Shown here: positions 55,929 through 64,000 of the stretch, piece after piece
How positions within the stretch are numbered: position 1 is the first letter of the stretch
Layout of the letters: the number at the start of each line of letters is the position of its first letter
Assembly: GCF_002113375.1 (NCBI RefSeq)
Contig: NZ_NEHO01000001.1
Span: forward strand, 466,950 to 530,949
Reading direction: 5' to 3'
DNA from: Pseudomonas sp. R37(2017)
GTDB taxonomy: Bacteria; Pseudomonadota; Gammaproteobacteria; Pseudomonadales; Pseudomonadaceae
DNA: 64,000 nt
The notes under the pieces: model-generated
Told to the model about the DNA's origin: nothing
The model's input: only the letters and a program-made list of their open reading frames with translations
Databases searched by the model: none
Program-made: the position numbers and the translations under genes

Positions 55929-56101
55929 TTACCGTTCTCCCGGCGCAACCGACGCGCCTCTTGTTGCAGATACCGCTTGCGGGCCAGGATCGGCGCCGCC
56001 ACGTTGAGGGCCAGTACCACCAGGCAAATGCCATAGGCTGACCAGACATACAGGCCATGATGGCCCATGGCGATGAAGTCGCCGAATGAAGCAAAACTCA
56101 T
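55925..56101 (-). CDS. ccmD: Heme exporter protein CcmD
   Basis: A 58-residue single-span inner-membrane protein (TM about 13-33) with a basic cytoplasmic tail ([16 protein letters not shown]). It helps release holo-CcmE from CcmABC. The start [16 protein letters not shown] was preferred over an upstream in-frame codon; it overlaps ccmC by 4 bp. Confidence 0.94.
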   Translation of the reverse strand: MSFASFGDFIAMGHHGLYVWSAYGICLVVLALNVAAPILARKRYLQQEARRLRRENGK

Positions 56102-56853
56102 CGAGCGACCTCCAGGCTGTTTTCCACTTCGGTCTTGACCCAACTGGCCCGGGCTTCGCGCTTGAGCACTTCAAGACGCATGCGCAGCAGCAGGACCGCG
56201 CCGAAGAAACAGTAGAAGCCCAACGCAGTCAGCAGCAATGGCAGCCACATTTCGGCGGGCATTGCCGGTTTTTCGGTGAGGGTGAAGGTCGCGCCCTGGT
56301 GCAGGGTATTCCACCACTCCACCGAGTACTTGATGATCGGGATGTTGATCACACCGACGATCGCCAGCACCGCGCAGGCCTTGGCCGCACTGTCACGATT
56401 GCTGATCGCGTGGCCCAGCGCAATGAGACCGAAGTACAGGAACAACAGGATAAGCATGGACGTAAGTCGTGCATCCCAGACCCACCACGAGCCCCAGGTC
56501 GGCTTGCCCCAGATCGCCCCGGTGACCAGCGCCACGGCGGTCATCCAGGCGCCGATGGGCGCCGCGCATTGCAGGGCGACGTCGGCCAGCTTCATCTTCC
56601 ACACGAGGCCGACGATGCCGCACACGGCCAGCATCACGTAGATGGACTGCGCCAGCATGGCGGCCGGGACGTGGATATAGATGATGCGAAAGCTGTTGCC
56701 TTGCTGGTAGTCCGGCGGCGCGAAGGCCAGGCCCCAGACCACGCCAACGCTGATCAGCAGCAATGCCGCGACGCTCAGCCAGGGCAGCAGTCTGCCGCTG
56801 ATGCCGTAAAACCATTTGGGCGAGCCGAGTTTGTGAAACCACGTCCAGTTCAT
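56098..56853 (-). CDS. ccmC: Heme exporter permease CcmC
   Basis: A 251-residue inner-membrane protein with six TM helices. The WWD motif [13 protein letters not shown] and conserved His residues bind heme and load it onto CcmE. The N-terminus is [16 protein letters not shown]. It follows ccmB after a 74-bp gap, the only sizable gap in the operon, filled by two hairpins. Confidence 0.97.
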   Translation of the reverse strand: MNWTWFHKLGSPKWFYGISGRLLPWLSVAALLLISVGVVWGLAFAPPDYQQGNSFRIIYIHVPAAMLAQSIYVMLAVCGIVGLVWKMKLADVALQCAAPIGAWMTAVALVTGAIWGKPTWGSWWVWDARLTSMLILLFLYFGLIALGHAISNRDSAAKACAVLAIVGVINIPIIKYSVEWWNTLHQGATFTLTEKPAMPAEMWLPLLLTALGFYCFFGAVLLLRMRLEVLKREARASWVKTEVENSLEVAR

Positions 56854-56871
56854 ACTGTTTCCATCACGGTT

Positions 56872-56921
56872 GCTCTTTACTGTGAAGAGCCGGGGGTCTT
56901 TACTGGTTGTTTTTTAACCAG
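56872..56921 (-). repeat. Two stem-loops in the ccmB-ccmC gap
   Basis: GCTCTT-N7-AAGAGC (56872-56890) and CTGGTT-N7-AACCAG (56903-56921), each with a perfect 6-bp stem. The U-rich loop of the second lies at the ccmB end. They may tune mRNA ratio between the ABC part and the rest. Confidence 0.5.
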
Positions 56922-56927
56922 ACCTCA

Positions 56928-57596
56928 TTATTCGCCGACGCTGATCTTCAGGCCAGCAGCTATTGCAAAAGGTGCCAGGGTTATCGCCAGGGCGGTCAGG
57001 CTACCCAGCCACAGGAGATAACCGGTCGCCGGCATGCCCTGCAAGGCAGCCTGCAAGGCGCCACTGCCAAGGATCAACACCGGGATGTACAGCGGCAGAA
57101 TCAACAGTGCCAGTAACAGGCCACCGCGCTTCAAGCCCACGGTCAGTGCCGCACCCACCGCACCGAGCAGGCTCAGTACCGGTGTACCGAGCAGCAACGA
57201 AAGCAGCAACACCGGCAGACAGGCGGCAGGCAAACCCAGCATCAACGCCAGCAAAGGTGCGAGCAAAACCAGTGCCAGGCCGGAAAAAGACCAGTGTGCC
57301 AGCACTTTGGCCAATACCAGAAGTGCCAGGGGGTGCGGCGAAAGGACCCACTGCTCGAGCGATCCATCCTCGAAATCACTGCGGAAAAGCCCGTCCAGCG
57401 AGAGCAAGACCGATAAAAGTGCCGCAACCCAGACCAGTCCCGGAGACAAGGTTTGCAACAATTGAGACTCGGGGCCGACCGCCAGCGGGAACAGGGAAAC
57501 CACGATGGCGAAGAACACCAGCGGATTGGCCAGCTCCGCCGGACGACGGAACAGCAGACGTGCCTCGCGGGCGACCAACAGGCCGAAAACACTCAT
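56928..57596 (-). CDS. ccmB: Heme exporter ABC permease CcmB
   Basis: A 222-residue membrane subunit with six TM helices that joins Ccm[19 protein letters not shown] at the N-terminus and [24 protein letters not shown] are CcmB signatures. The start [12 protein letters not shown] overlaps the ccmA stop by 4 bp; an upstream in-frame GTG is unlikely. Confidence 0.96.
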   Translation of the reverse strand: MSVFGLLVAREARLLFRRPAELANPLVFFAIVVSLFPLAVGPESQLLQTLSPGLVWVAALLSVLLSLDGLFRSDFEDGSLEQWVLSPHPLALLVLAKVLAHWSFSGLALVLLAPLLALMLGLPAACLPVLLLSLLLGTPVLSLLGAVGAALTVGLKRGGLLLALLILPLYIPVLILGSGALQAALQGMPATGYLLWLGSLTALAITLAPFAIAAGLKISVGE

Positions 57597-58228
57597 ACGG
57601 CCCAATTCCCCAGATCGATGTCACGATAACCGGCCGGCATCCGGCTCAGCGTGTGGTGCGTGGTCAATACCACCATGCCACCGCGCTCGCAGTGGCCGGC
57701 GAGATGTTCTTCCAGCTGTGCCACGCCCTGCTTGTCGAGGGCGGTAAAGGGCTCATCGAGAATCCACAGCGGCGGGCTGTCCAGATACAGGCGCGCCAAC
57801 GCGACGCGGCGTTGCTGACCGGCAGACAGGGTGTGGCAAGGCACATCCTCGAAGCCGCGCAGCCCGACCGCGGCCAGCGCCTGCCAGATCGCCTCGTGGG
57901 TCGCCGGATGATGCAAGGCACAAAGCCAGCTGAGATTCTCTTCCGGTGTGAGCAAATCCTTGATCCCGGCCGCGTGGCCAATCCACAGCAGATTGCGCGC
58001 CAGCTCAAAGCGTTGCTCGTTCAGCGGCCGGCCATTGAGCAACACCTGACCGGCGGTCGGCTGCATCAACCCCGAGAGCAAGCGCAGCAGGCTGGTCTTG
58101 CCACTGCCGTTGGGGCCGCTGATTTGCACCATTTCGCCACTGGCCAGTCTCAAATCGAGATTTTCGAAAAGCAGCCGAAGGTCTCGCTCACAGGCAAGGG
58201 CAACGGTTTGCAGGACTGGACTGGTCAA
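57593..58228 (-). CDS. ccmA: Heme exporter ATP-binding protein CcmA
   Basis: A 211-residue ABC ATPase. Walker A is GPNGSGKT (38-45), the signature is [14 protein letters not shown] and Walker B is [12 protein letters not shown]. With CcmB it powers release of holo-CcmE. First gene of ccmABCDEFGHI; its promoter should lie in the 199-bp gap shared with the divergent fliK. Confidence 0.97.
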   Translation of the reverse strand: MTSPVLQTVALACERDLRLLFENLDLRLASGEMVQISGPNGSGKTSLLRLLSGLMQPTAGQVLLNGRPLNEQRFELARNLLWIGHAAGIKDLLTPEENLSWLCALHHPATHEAIWQALAAVGLRGFEDVPCHTLSAGQQRRVALARLYLDSPPLWILDEPFTALDKQGVAQLEEHLAGHCERGGMVVLTTHHTLSRMPAGYRDIDLGNWAV

Positions 58229-58427
58229 GGGTTCACGGGCCTTATACGGTTCAAGTCGGCACTGGCGCGGCCGTTAAAGAGATGCAGCATAGATGCAATG
58301 ACGTCTTGTTCTAGAGAGCTGCGTCAAACAATTGCAAAGTTTTCGCCATTTTTGGATACAACGGCGCGGCATTATACATGCCAGACCTTACTCTAAAGAG
58401 AGCATTTTCCTCAGGTTGTGACCGCGT

Positions 58428-60002
58428 ATGACAGGCGAAATGAACATCCTCCCGCTTCCGCAGATCCTCCCGGCGACGTCACGCCCGCAGGTGCTCAGCG
58501 GTGAACTGCTCAAATTGCTGACACCGATGGAGGGACTGATCAGCGCCGGCCAAACCGCCCAGGCCGAAGTGTTGTCGCTCAAGCAGGCGGATCAGACTTT
58601 CCAGATGCTGCTCAAGGTCACCCTCGACAGCGGCCGCCAGACTACGGTCCAGACCACCGGCCAGCAACCGCTGGCCCAGGGCACGACGCTGCTCGTCAGC
58701 CAACCTTCGGCCGGCAACCTGGCCGTGACGGTGCAACAGGCCATCGCGTCCAGCGTCGCCACCCTCACCCGTCTCGACACCGCGCAACTGCCGGTGGGTA
58801 CCCTGTTGCAGGGCAAAGTGCTGACCTCGCAGGTTCTGCCGCAGGTCCCCGGCCAACCCATGGTGTTTCGCTCGATGGTGAGCCTGCTCAATACCGCACT
58901 GAGCGGCAGCACCCTGAGCATCGACAGCCCGCAGCCCTTGCGCATCGGCACCTTGCTGAGCGCCCAGGTGCAGGACGCCCGGACCGTGAAGTTCGTGCCC
59001 CTGAGCGGCCGCCAGGAGCAACTGGCGGTGACCCGGCAACTGGTCGACCAGCAAAGCCGCCAAGGCTCTCTGGATGGCTTGCTCAAGCTCCTGCAGAATC
59101 TCCCGCCCTCGGACCAGACCACCGCCGAACTGCGCAGCGTCGCTGCCCGCCTGCTCGCCGGCCTGCCGGATGTTCAACAGTTGAGCACCCCCAAGGGCCT
59201 GGCATTGGCCCTGGCCGGCAGCGGTGCGTTCCTCGAGAGCAAACTGCTGAACGGGCAAAACCCGTCGCTTGCGCCGGACATGAAAGGCGACCTGCTCAAA
59301 CTGGTTGCGCAATTGAGTCAGGGCTTGCCGGCCACCACCAGCCTCGGCGCGATCATCGCCGCCAATACCCTGGCCCAGGCCATGCCGAATTTTGTTCGCA
59401 ATGCCCTGGGCATGCTCGGTCAGGTCAGTGCCAAACCATCGCCGACCGGGTTCCCGCTGCCCGAACGCCTGTTGCAAAGCGCCGAAGGTGAAGGCGATCT
59501 CGAACACCTGCTACGCCTGGCCGCCGCCGCGGTTTCACGCCTGCAAAGCCATCAGTTGTCGAGCCTGGAACAAACCGGCGTAACCGCCGACGGGCGACTG
59601 ATGAGCACCTGGCAGCTGGAAATCCCGATGCGCACTCTGCAGGACATCGTGCCCTTGCAGGTCAAGTTCCAACGCGAAGACACTCCCGAAAAAGAACCGC
59701 CAAAGGAGCGTCGCGAAGAGCGCGGGCCCAGTCAGCAGCTGTGGCGTGTGGAACTGGCCTTCGCCATGGAGCCTTTGGGGCCGCTGCAAATCCAGGCGCA
59801 ACTGATCAAGGGCAGCCTCTCCAGCCAGCTCTGGGCCGAGCGGCCGTACACCGCCAGCCTGATCGAAAGCAATCTGGCCGGGCTGCGTGATCGCCTGCTG
59901 TCAGCCGGCCTGAACGTCGGCGACCTGGACTGCCACCTCGGCACACCGCCCCAAGGCCCGCAAACCCGCCTCGATCAACGCTGGGTGGATGACACCGCAT
60001 GA
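58428..60002 (+). CDS. fliK: Flagellar hook-length control protein FliK-like
   Basis: A 524-residue Gln/Leu-rich protein. The C-terminal domain (VELAFAMEPLGPLQIQAQLIKGSLSSQLWAERPYTASLIESNLAGLRDRL, quoted here in shortened form as PLGPLQIQAQL and ASLIESNLAGL) resembles the FliK hook-length domain that switches the export gate. It is the FliK-like gene next to ccmA in pseudomonads and overlaps the FlhB-C-like gene by 4 bp. The ATG at 58440 is an alternative start. It may be a paralogue of the main fliK. Confidence 0.8.
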   Translation: MTGEMNILPLPQILPATSRPQVLSGELLKLLTPMEGLISAGQTAQAEVLSLKQADQTFQMLLKVTLDSGRQTTVQTTGQQPLAQGTTLLVSQPSAGNLAVTVQQAIASSVATLTRLDTAQLPVGTLLQGKVLTSQVLPQVPGQPMVFRSMVSLLNTALSGSTLSIDSPQPLRIGTLLSAQVQDARTVKFVPLSGRQEQLAVTRQLVDQQSRQGSLDGLLKLLQNLPPSDQTTAELRSVAARLLAGLPDVQQLSTPKGLALALAGSGAFLESKLLNGQNPSLAPDMKGDLLKLVAQLSQGLPATTSLGAIIAANTLAQAMPNFVRNALGMLGQVSAKPSPTGFPLPERLLQSAEGEGDLEHLLRLAAAAVSRLQSHQLSSLEQTGVTADGRLMSTWQLEIPMRTLQDIVPLQVKFQREDTPEKEPPKERREERGPSQQLWRVELAFAMEPLGPLQIQAQLIKGSLSSQLWAERPYTASLIESNLAGLRDRLLSAGLNVGDLDCHLGTPPQGPQTRLDQRWVDDTA

Positions 60003-60328
60003 AAGACCCCAACGCCCCACGCCAGGCCATCGCCCTCAAATACGACGGCACCCACGCCCCGACCCTCACCGCCAAGGGCGACGAAGAACTGGCGGAAGAA
60101 ATCCTGCGGATCGCCCGCGACTGCGAAGTGCCGATCTACGAAAACGCCGAGCTGGTGAGGTTGTTGGCACGGATGGAACTGGGGGACAACACTCCCCAGG
60201 AGCTTTATCTGACAATCGCCGAGATCATTGCGTTTGCGTGGAATCTGAAGGGGAAGTTTCCGGCGGGGCAGGATCCGGATTTGCAGAAATTGGAGAAGGA
60301 TGTGACCGAGCGCGGGGAAGACTACTGA
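59999..60328 (+). CDS. FlhB C-terminal-domain-like protein (EscU/YscU family)
   Basis: A 109-residue protein that matches only the cytoplasmic C-terminal domain of FlhB: AIALKYDGTHAPTLTAKGDEELAEEILRIARDCEVPIYEN, read here as ALKYDG and VPIYENAELVRLLAR. The four TM helices and the NPTH autocleavage site of full FlhB are absent. It is coupled to the FliK-like gene (ATGA), a pairing that mirrors FliK-FlhB contact in substrate switching. Function unproven. Confidence 0.87.
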   Translation: MKDPNAPRQAIALKYDGTHAPTLTAKGDEELAEEILRIARDCEVPIYENAELVRLLARMELGDNTPQELYLTIAEIIAFAWNLKGKFPAGQDPDLQKLEKDVTERGEDY

Positions 60329-60342
60329 GTTTTCACCGCCGC

Positions 60343-60426
60343 CATCGCGAGCATGCTCGCTCCTACAGTTGTTCTATGTCGGACATGGAGCATGTAATAC
60401 CTGTAGGAGCGAGCCTGCTCGCGATG
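60343..60426. repeat. REPIN (inverted pair of REP sequences)
   Basis: CATCGCGAGCATGCTCGCTCCTACA and CTGTAGGAGCGAGCCTGCTCGCGATG, between the convergent FlhB-like and DUF2802 genes. The spacer has GTCGGACATGGAGCATG and shows no match to the conserved-spacer class. Confidence 0.88.
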
Positions 60427-60450
60427 GCGATTTCAGCCTGAGCGCAACAC

Positions 60451-60843
60451 TCAGTTCTTGTGAAGCTTGCTCATCAACTCCGCCTCAGCCTGGGTCAAGC
60501 CGCAGGACTGGGTCAGTTCGTTGACGCTGGCGCCCATCCCGACCAGCCGCGCCGCCTGGGCGAACGACAGGCTTGTAGGGTCGCGTTGTTCCAGCTGAGC
60601 GAGTTTGTCTGGCAACGGCGCAACGATCGCCCGCAGTTCGTGCAGGTCTTCGCCCATGCGCACGTTGCCGTTCTGGTAGTCGTCGACGCGCTTGCCCAGG
60701 TCCTTGATGCGCTGGTCACGCAGCGCATCAGCCTTGGCCTGTTGCGCGGCAATCTGCTTCTGGGCGCGAATGTACGCCAGGAACATTGCCAGCGTGCCCG
60801 CCCAGAACAGGAACAGGACAATGACCGCAACCTCGAGAATCAA
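60451..60843 (-). CDS. DUF2802 domain-containing protein
   Basis: A 130-residue protein with an N-terminal TM helix (about 4-26, IRAQKQ following), a coiled-coil-like middle (DQRIKDLGKRVDDYQNGNVRMGEDLHELRA) and a C-terminal DUF2802 helix pair (SFAQAARLVGMGASVNELTQSCGLTQAEAELM). It starts with TTG directly abutting the cheW stop (TGATTG); GGAG in the cheW end serves as the ribosome-binding site. It is the last gene of the chemotaxis unit. Confidence 0.88.
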   Translation of the reverse strand: MILEVAVIVLFLFWAGTLAMFLAYIRAQKQIAAQQAKADALRDQRIKDLGKRVDDYQNGNVRMGEDLHELRAIVAPLPDKLAQLEQRDPTSLSFAQAARLVGMGASVNELTQSCGLTQAEAELMSKLHKN

Positions 60844-61329
60844 TCAGATACTCTCCAGTTCCGACCATTCTTCTTCGCTCATCATCTTGTCCAGCTCGAC
60901 CAGGATGAGCAATTCGTTGTTCTTGTTGCACACGCCCTGAATGAACTTGGCGGACTCTTCGTTACCCACGTTCGGCGCGGTTTCGATTTCCGACTGGCGC
61001 AGGTAAACCACTTCGGCCACGCTGTCGACCATGATCCCGACCACCTGCTTGTCGGCTTCGATGATGACGATGCGGGTGTTGTCGCTGATCTCGGCATTCA
61101 TCAGGCCGAAGCGCTGGCGGGTGTCGATCACGGTGACGACGTTGCCGCGCAGGTTGATGATGCCCAGCACGTAGCTCGGCGCACCCGGGACCGGGGCGAT
61201 TTCCGTGTAACGCAGGACCTCCTGAACGCGCATCACGTTGATGCCGTAGGTCTCGTTGTCCAGCTTGAAGGTGACCCATTGCAGGATCGGATCTTCGGAA
61301 CCTTTTGCCGCCGTCGCCTTATCATTCAT
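60844..61329 (-). CDS. cheW: Chemotaxis coupling protein CheW
   Basis: A 161-residue CheW that links receptors to CheA. LQWVTFKLDNETYGINVMRVQEV at the start of the domain, VLGIINLRGNVVTVIDTRQRFGL and GIMVDSVAEVVYL are family signatures. The start MNDKATAAKGSEDPI was chosen over an upstream open frame that overlaps parP's 3' spacer. Part of motCD-parCP-cheW-DUF2802. Confidence 0.96.
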   Translation of the reverse strand: MNDKATAAKGSEDPILQWVTFKLDNETYGINVMRVQEVLRYTEIAPVPGAPSYVLGIINLRGNVVTVIDTRQRFGLMNAEISDNTRIVIIEADKQVVGIMVDSVAEVVYLRQSEIETAPNVGNEESAKFIQGVCNKNNELLILVELDKMMSEEEWSELESI

Positions 61330-61402
61330 ACCCTGACCCCTCAAGTAACCGCCCTGGCGGTGTGTGTTCCGTGCAACGCCATCGAGTGGCGTCGCCTGTT
61401 GT

Positions 61403-62344
61403 TTATTTAACGTTTGTCGGTTTGTGGTTCGGCTTGCCGCCGGACATGTGCTTTGCCCCGCCACTGGCGATCAACTCCGCCAGCGAGGCGACGTCGAGCA
61501 AGGCGCACATGTGCTCAATCACCGTGCCGGCGAGCCATGGCCGCTGCCCCCGGTGACTTCTCCATTTGATTTCATTCGGGTCCAGACGCAACGAGCGGCT
61601 GACCTGATGCACCGCCAGCCCCCACTCGTAGCCTTGCACCGAAATCACGTATTGCAGGCCCTGCTTGAAATCGTCGCGGTAGCGATCGGGCATGACCCAA
61701 CGCGCGGTATCGAGCACCTTGAGGTTACCGGCCTGGCTCGGCAGGATGCCCAGGAACCATTCGGGCTGGCCGAACAGCGGCGTCAGCTCGTGACCGGCCA
61801 GGGAATAGATCGACCCCAGGCACACCAGCGGTACCGCCAGGGTCAAACCGGCGACATCGAACAGCAGGCACTCGAAGGGTTCGGCAGCCCAGGACGGACG
61901 ACCATCGCTGTCCATCGGTGGCGGTGTATTGCTCGGTGGCAGATGCACTTCGACGACGGGCGGGACCAGCGCTTGAGGCACTTCGACAACAGCGGGTTGC
62001 GCTGCCGGCTGCACCTCGACGGCCGGCGGAACCAACGCCTGGAGCAACGGTGCGATGGTCGATACCGGCGCCAGCATGGGTGTCGGTGCTTCGACCACGG
62101 CTATTGGAGCCTTCGCTAGCGGTGTGACCACAGGCGCGGGGGCAACCACGATTTTCTGCGCATCGCGGGCCTGCTCTTCAAGCACTGCCGCCTGGAATTC
62201 GTCCAGCGCCGCTTCAACCTCGACCACCTGGGCAGGCGCTTCGATTTCGGGCGCAAATTCCTCGGTGACGTCCTGCAGCAAGCTGTCCAGATAAGACTGA
62301 AGCGCCAGTTGCGGGCGCGAGGTGGTCTTCAATGGCCGGTTCAT
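61403..62344 (-). CDS. parP: ParP-like CheW-domain protein (chemotaxis array partner)
   Basis: A 313-residue protein. The N-terminal conserved helix (RPQLALQSYLDSLLQDV) is followed by a Pro/Val/Ala-rich linker of about 100 residues and a C-terminal CheW-like domain (FECLLFDVAGLTLAVPLVCLGS, DTARWVMPDRY and GLAVHQVSRSLRLDPNEIKW). This layout matches ParP, which stabilises CheA arrays and binds ParC. Start ATG at 62344; a GTG two codons upstream is less likely. The ribosome-binding region lies in a REPIN. Confidence 0.85.
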   Translation of the reverse strand: MNRPLKTTSRPQLALQSYLDSLLQDVTEEFAPEIEAPAQVVEVEAALDEFQAAVLEEQARDAQKIVVAPAPVVTPLAKAPIAVVEAPTPMLAPVSTIAPLLQALVPPAVEVQPAAQPAVVEVPQALVPPVVEVHLPPSNTPPPMDSDGRPSWAAEPFECLLFDVAGLTLAVPLVCLGSIYSLAGHELTPLFGQPEWFLGILPSQAGNLKVLDTARWVMPDRYRDDFKQGLQYVISVQGYEWGLAVHQVSRSLRLDPNEIKWRSHRGQRPWLAGTVIEHMCALLDVASLAELIASGGAKHMSGGKPNHKPTNVK

Positions 62345-62458
62345 GCGCACACACCTGTGCTCGCGATGAACCTGTGCGCACCAGGGGGTGTCAGGTTTCC
62401 CGCGTCGTCGTTGACGACCATCGCGAGCGTGCTCGCTCCTACAGGGATGGAGGTCATG
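62345..62458. repeat. REPIN filling the parC-parP gap
   Basis: On the minus strand CTGTAGGAGCGAGCACGCTCGCGATGG is followed by TCGTCAACGACGACGCGGG, AACCTGACACCCCCTGGTGCGC and a decayed second REP arm (TTCATCGCGAGCACAGG). It spans the whole gap and ends at the parP start codon. Spacer matches the REPINs at 26764 and 46885. Confidence 0.85.
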
Positions 62459-63247
62459 TCAGGCCACCTGCGCAACGAGTTGCGCCGCCAGCAGATGCTT
62501 GAGCAATGCGCGGTAAGCGAGAACGCCGCGGCTCTTGCCGTCGAACTGCGAAGGCGTCAGACCGGCACGGCTGGCATCGCGCAGACGCGTGTCCACCGGA
62601 ATATAGCCTTGCCAGATTTCGTCGGGGAATTTGTCGCGCAGCACGCGCAATGTGCCGAGTGACGCCTGGGTGCGGCGGTCAAACAGGGTCGGCACGATGG
62701 TGAATGGCAATGCCTGTTTGCGTGAGCGGTTGATCATCGCCAGGGTGTTGACCATGCGCTCAAGCCCCTTGACCGCCAGGTGTTCGGTCTGCACCGGAAT
62801 CACCAGTTGCTGGCTCGCAGCCAGGGCATTGACCATCAGCACGCCGAGCAATGGCGGGCTGTCGATCACCGCGTAATCGAAGTCCTGCCACAGTTGCGCC
62901 AGGCTCTTGGCAATCACCAGGCCCAAACCGCTCTGCCCCGGCGACTGGCGCTCGAGGGTGGCCAGCGCGGTGCTGGAGGGCAGCAGGGAGATGCGTTCGT
63001 CACTGGTCGACAGCAGCAGTTGACCCGGCAGGCCTTGGGGCACGTTGCCCTTGTGCAGGAACAGGTCGTAGTTGCTGTGTTCCAGAGTGTCGGGGTCGTA
63101 GCCGAAGTAGCTGGTCATGGAGCCGTGGGGGTCGAGATCGACCACGACCACACGCTTGCCCGCCTCCGCCAGCAACCCGGCTAAAGCGATGGAGGAAGTG
63201 GTTTTACCGACACCACCCTTTTGATTGGCGACTGCCCAGACTCTCAT
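62459..63247 (-). CDS. parC: ParA-like ATPase ParC (chemotaxis array positioning)
   Basis: A 262-residue Walker-type ATPase. The deviant Walker A is KGGVGKTTS (10-18), with VVVDLDPHGSMTSYFG as the Walker A' region and AVIDSPPLLGVLMVNAL as Walker B. Between motD and parP it is the ParC homologue that drives polar placement and segregation of chemoreceptor arrays in Vibrio and Pseudomonas, not a chromosome ParA. GGGAGG precedes the ATG. Confidence 0.92.
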   Translation of the reverse strand: MRVWAVANQKGGVGKTTSSIALAGLLAEAGKRVVVVDLDPHGSMTSYFGYDPDTLEHSNYDLFLHKGNVPQGLPGQLLLSTSDERISLLPSSTALATLERQSPGQSGLGLVIAKSLAQLWQDFDYAVIDSPPLLGVLMVNALAASQQLVIPVQTEHLAVKGLERMVNTLAMINRSRKQALPFTIVPTLFDRRTQASLGTLRVLRDKFPDEIWQGYIPVDTRLRDASRAGLTPSQFDGKSRGVLAYRALLKHLLAAQLVAQVA

Positions 63248-63290
63248 TCGGATTGTTCCTCCCGGCCGATTGGATCGACCGAGAAATAGC

Positions 63291-64000
63291 TCAACGTGTT
63301 AATGCGGGTGACGGAGAATTGACGGCGTTCTCTCGTACCGGCGACTTGACCGGGGTCGGTGCAGTTTGTGTGCCAGCACGCTTCAATGCCGCATCCGGTT
63401 GCGCATTGGCGGTTCCGGTGCCGGTCAGGCTGCGGCGCACATCGAGGTTGCGCGACACCACCAGCACCACGCGACGGTTGCGGGCACGGCCTTCGGCGGT
63501 GGCGTTGTTGGCCACCGGCTGAAACTCGCCATAGCCCACCGAGGCCAGGCGACCGGGGTTCACCCCCTGCATCGCCAGCATGCGCACGATACTGGCCGAA
63601 CGGGCCGAGGACAGTTCCCAGTTGGTCGGATATTGCGCGGTGCGAATCGGTTGATCGTCAGTGAAACCTTCGACATGAATCGGGTTGTCGAACGGCTTCA
63701 GGATCGCCGCGACTTTGTCGATGATGTTGAACGCGATGTCGCTGGGCATGGCGTCGCCGCTGCCGAACAACAGGCTGGAGTTGAGCTCGATCTCGACCCA
63801 CAACTCATTGCCGCGCACGGTCATCTGGTTGGAGCTGATCAGGTCACCAAACGCCGCGCTGATGTCGTCGGCGATGCTTTTGAGTGGATCGCTGGCGCCG
63901 GCGACACCGGCATCGACCTGGTCACTGTCCTTGACCAACGGCTTGGCCGGGGTCACGGTCTTCGGTCGCTCGTCACCGATCGGGATCGGCTTGAGCGCGC
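63291..64000 (-). CDS. motD: Flagellar motor protein MotD (5' end outside window)
   Basis: The 3' 236 codons are seen; the frame is open to the window edge. The visible part begins ALKPIPIGDERPKTV, then the OmpA-like peptidoglycan-binding domain (VEGFTDDQPIRTAQYPTNW, SARSASIVRMLAMQGVNPGRL, SVGYGEFQPVANN and RNRRVVLVVSR) and a low-complexity tail. MotC-MotD is the second stator set of Pseudomonas flagella. It lies 43 bp before parC. Confidence 0.93.
   Translation of the reverse strand, partial: ALKPIPIGDERPKTVTPAKPLVKDSDQVDAGVAGASDPLKSIADDISAAFGDLISSNQMTVRGNELWVEIELNSSLLFGSGDAMPSDIAFNIIDKVAAILKPFDNPIHVEGFTDDQPIRTAQYPTNWELSSARSASIVRMLAMQGVNPGRLASVGYGEFQPVANNATAEGRARNRRVVLVVSRNLDVRRSLTGTGTANAQPDAALKRAGTQTAPTPVKSPVRENAVNSPSPALTR

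Overview
This 64-kb window is a chromosomal segment of a fluorescent-group Pseudomonas, most like the P. fluorescens complex. Evidence: the gene order gltA / sdhCDAB-sucAB-lpdG-sucCD, the complete ccmABCDEFGHI operon running into fliK, a FlhB-like gene and the motD-parC-parP-cheW chemotaxis genes, the gcl-hyi-glxR-ttuD-pykF glyoxylate cluster, a high-GC coding pattern, and many Pseudomonas-type REP palindromes (core GTGGGAGCGAGC..GCTCGCGAA). No rRNA, tRNA, CRISPR array, insertion sequence or prophage was recognised. Most of the window reads as core genome.

Layout. 1-3.3 kb: a DUF2066 gene cut by the window edge, then purM-purN and an exported DUF3108 protein. 3.3-7.4 kb: a chemoreceptor, an OsmC protein, a pirin and a dienelactone hydrolase. 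7.4-13.3 kb: htpG, two overlapping hot-dog thioesterases, a small lipoprotein, a DUF599 membrane protein with a tiny coupled ORF, and brnQ. 13.6-26.7 kb: the TCA-cycle block on the minus strand (sdh and suc genes) with gltA diverging from sdhC. 26.9-30 kb: actP with its DUF485 partner and an orphan glycine-betaine-type binding protein. 30-36.5 kb: a GH17 membrane protein, a small membrane protein, an alpha/beta hydrolase coupled to mlaA, a DUF808 protein and a TetR regulator. 36.5-45 kb: glyoxylate carboligase pathway, a urea-transporter-family protein and a voltage-gated ion channel with a zinc-ribbon tail. 45.8-50.2 kb: sbp, an MFS exporter preceded by three perfect palindromes, a hicAB toxin-antitoxin pair and a LysR regulator. 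50.2-58.2 kb: phnN, a lipoprotein and the cytochrome c maturation operon. 58.4-64 kb: fliK, an FlhB-C-terminal-like gene, DUF2802, cheW, parP, parC and the 3' part of motD.

How the genes work together: citrate synthase, 2-oxoglutarate dehydrogenase, succinyl-CoA synthetase and succinate dehydrogenase form a large part of the TCA cycle, and ActP supplies acetate. Gcl, GlxR and TtuD take glyoxylate to 2-phosphoglycerate, and PykF lies downstream. The Ccm proteins export heme and attach it to c-type cytochromes. ParC and ParP place polar chemotaxis arrays, which CheW joins to receptors such as the one at 3.3-4.9 kb.

Most notable non-coding signals: 15 REP/REPIN loci, three of which share a conserved spacer of about 40 bp and one of which is nested inside another; paired TTGTATACAA palindromes in the glcG-like/gcl divergent region; three different perfect inverted repeats before the MFS gene; strong hairpins between lpdG and sucC; a sigma-32-like promoter before htpG; and near-consensus sigma-70 promoters for sdhC and gltA. 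I did not find a convincing wholly new multigene system. The best candidates for undescribed biology are the 27-residue membrane ORF coupled to DUF599, the channel with a zinc-ribbon tail, and the REPIN that forms the parC-parP junction.
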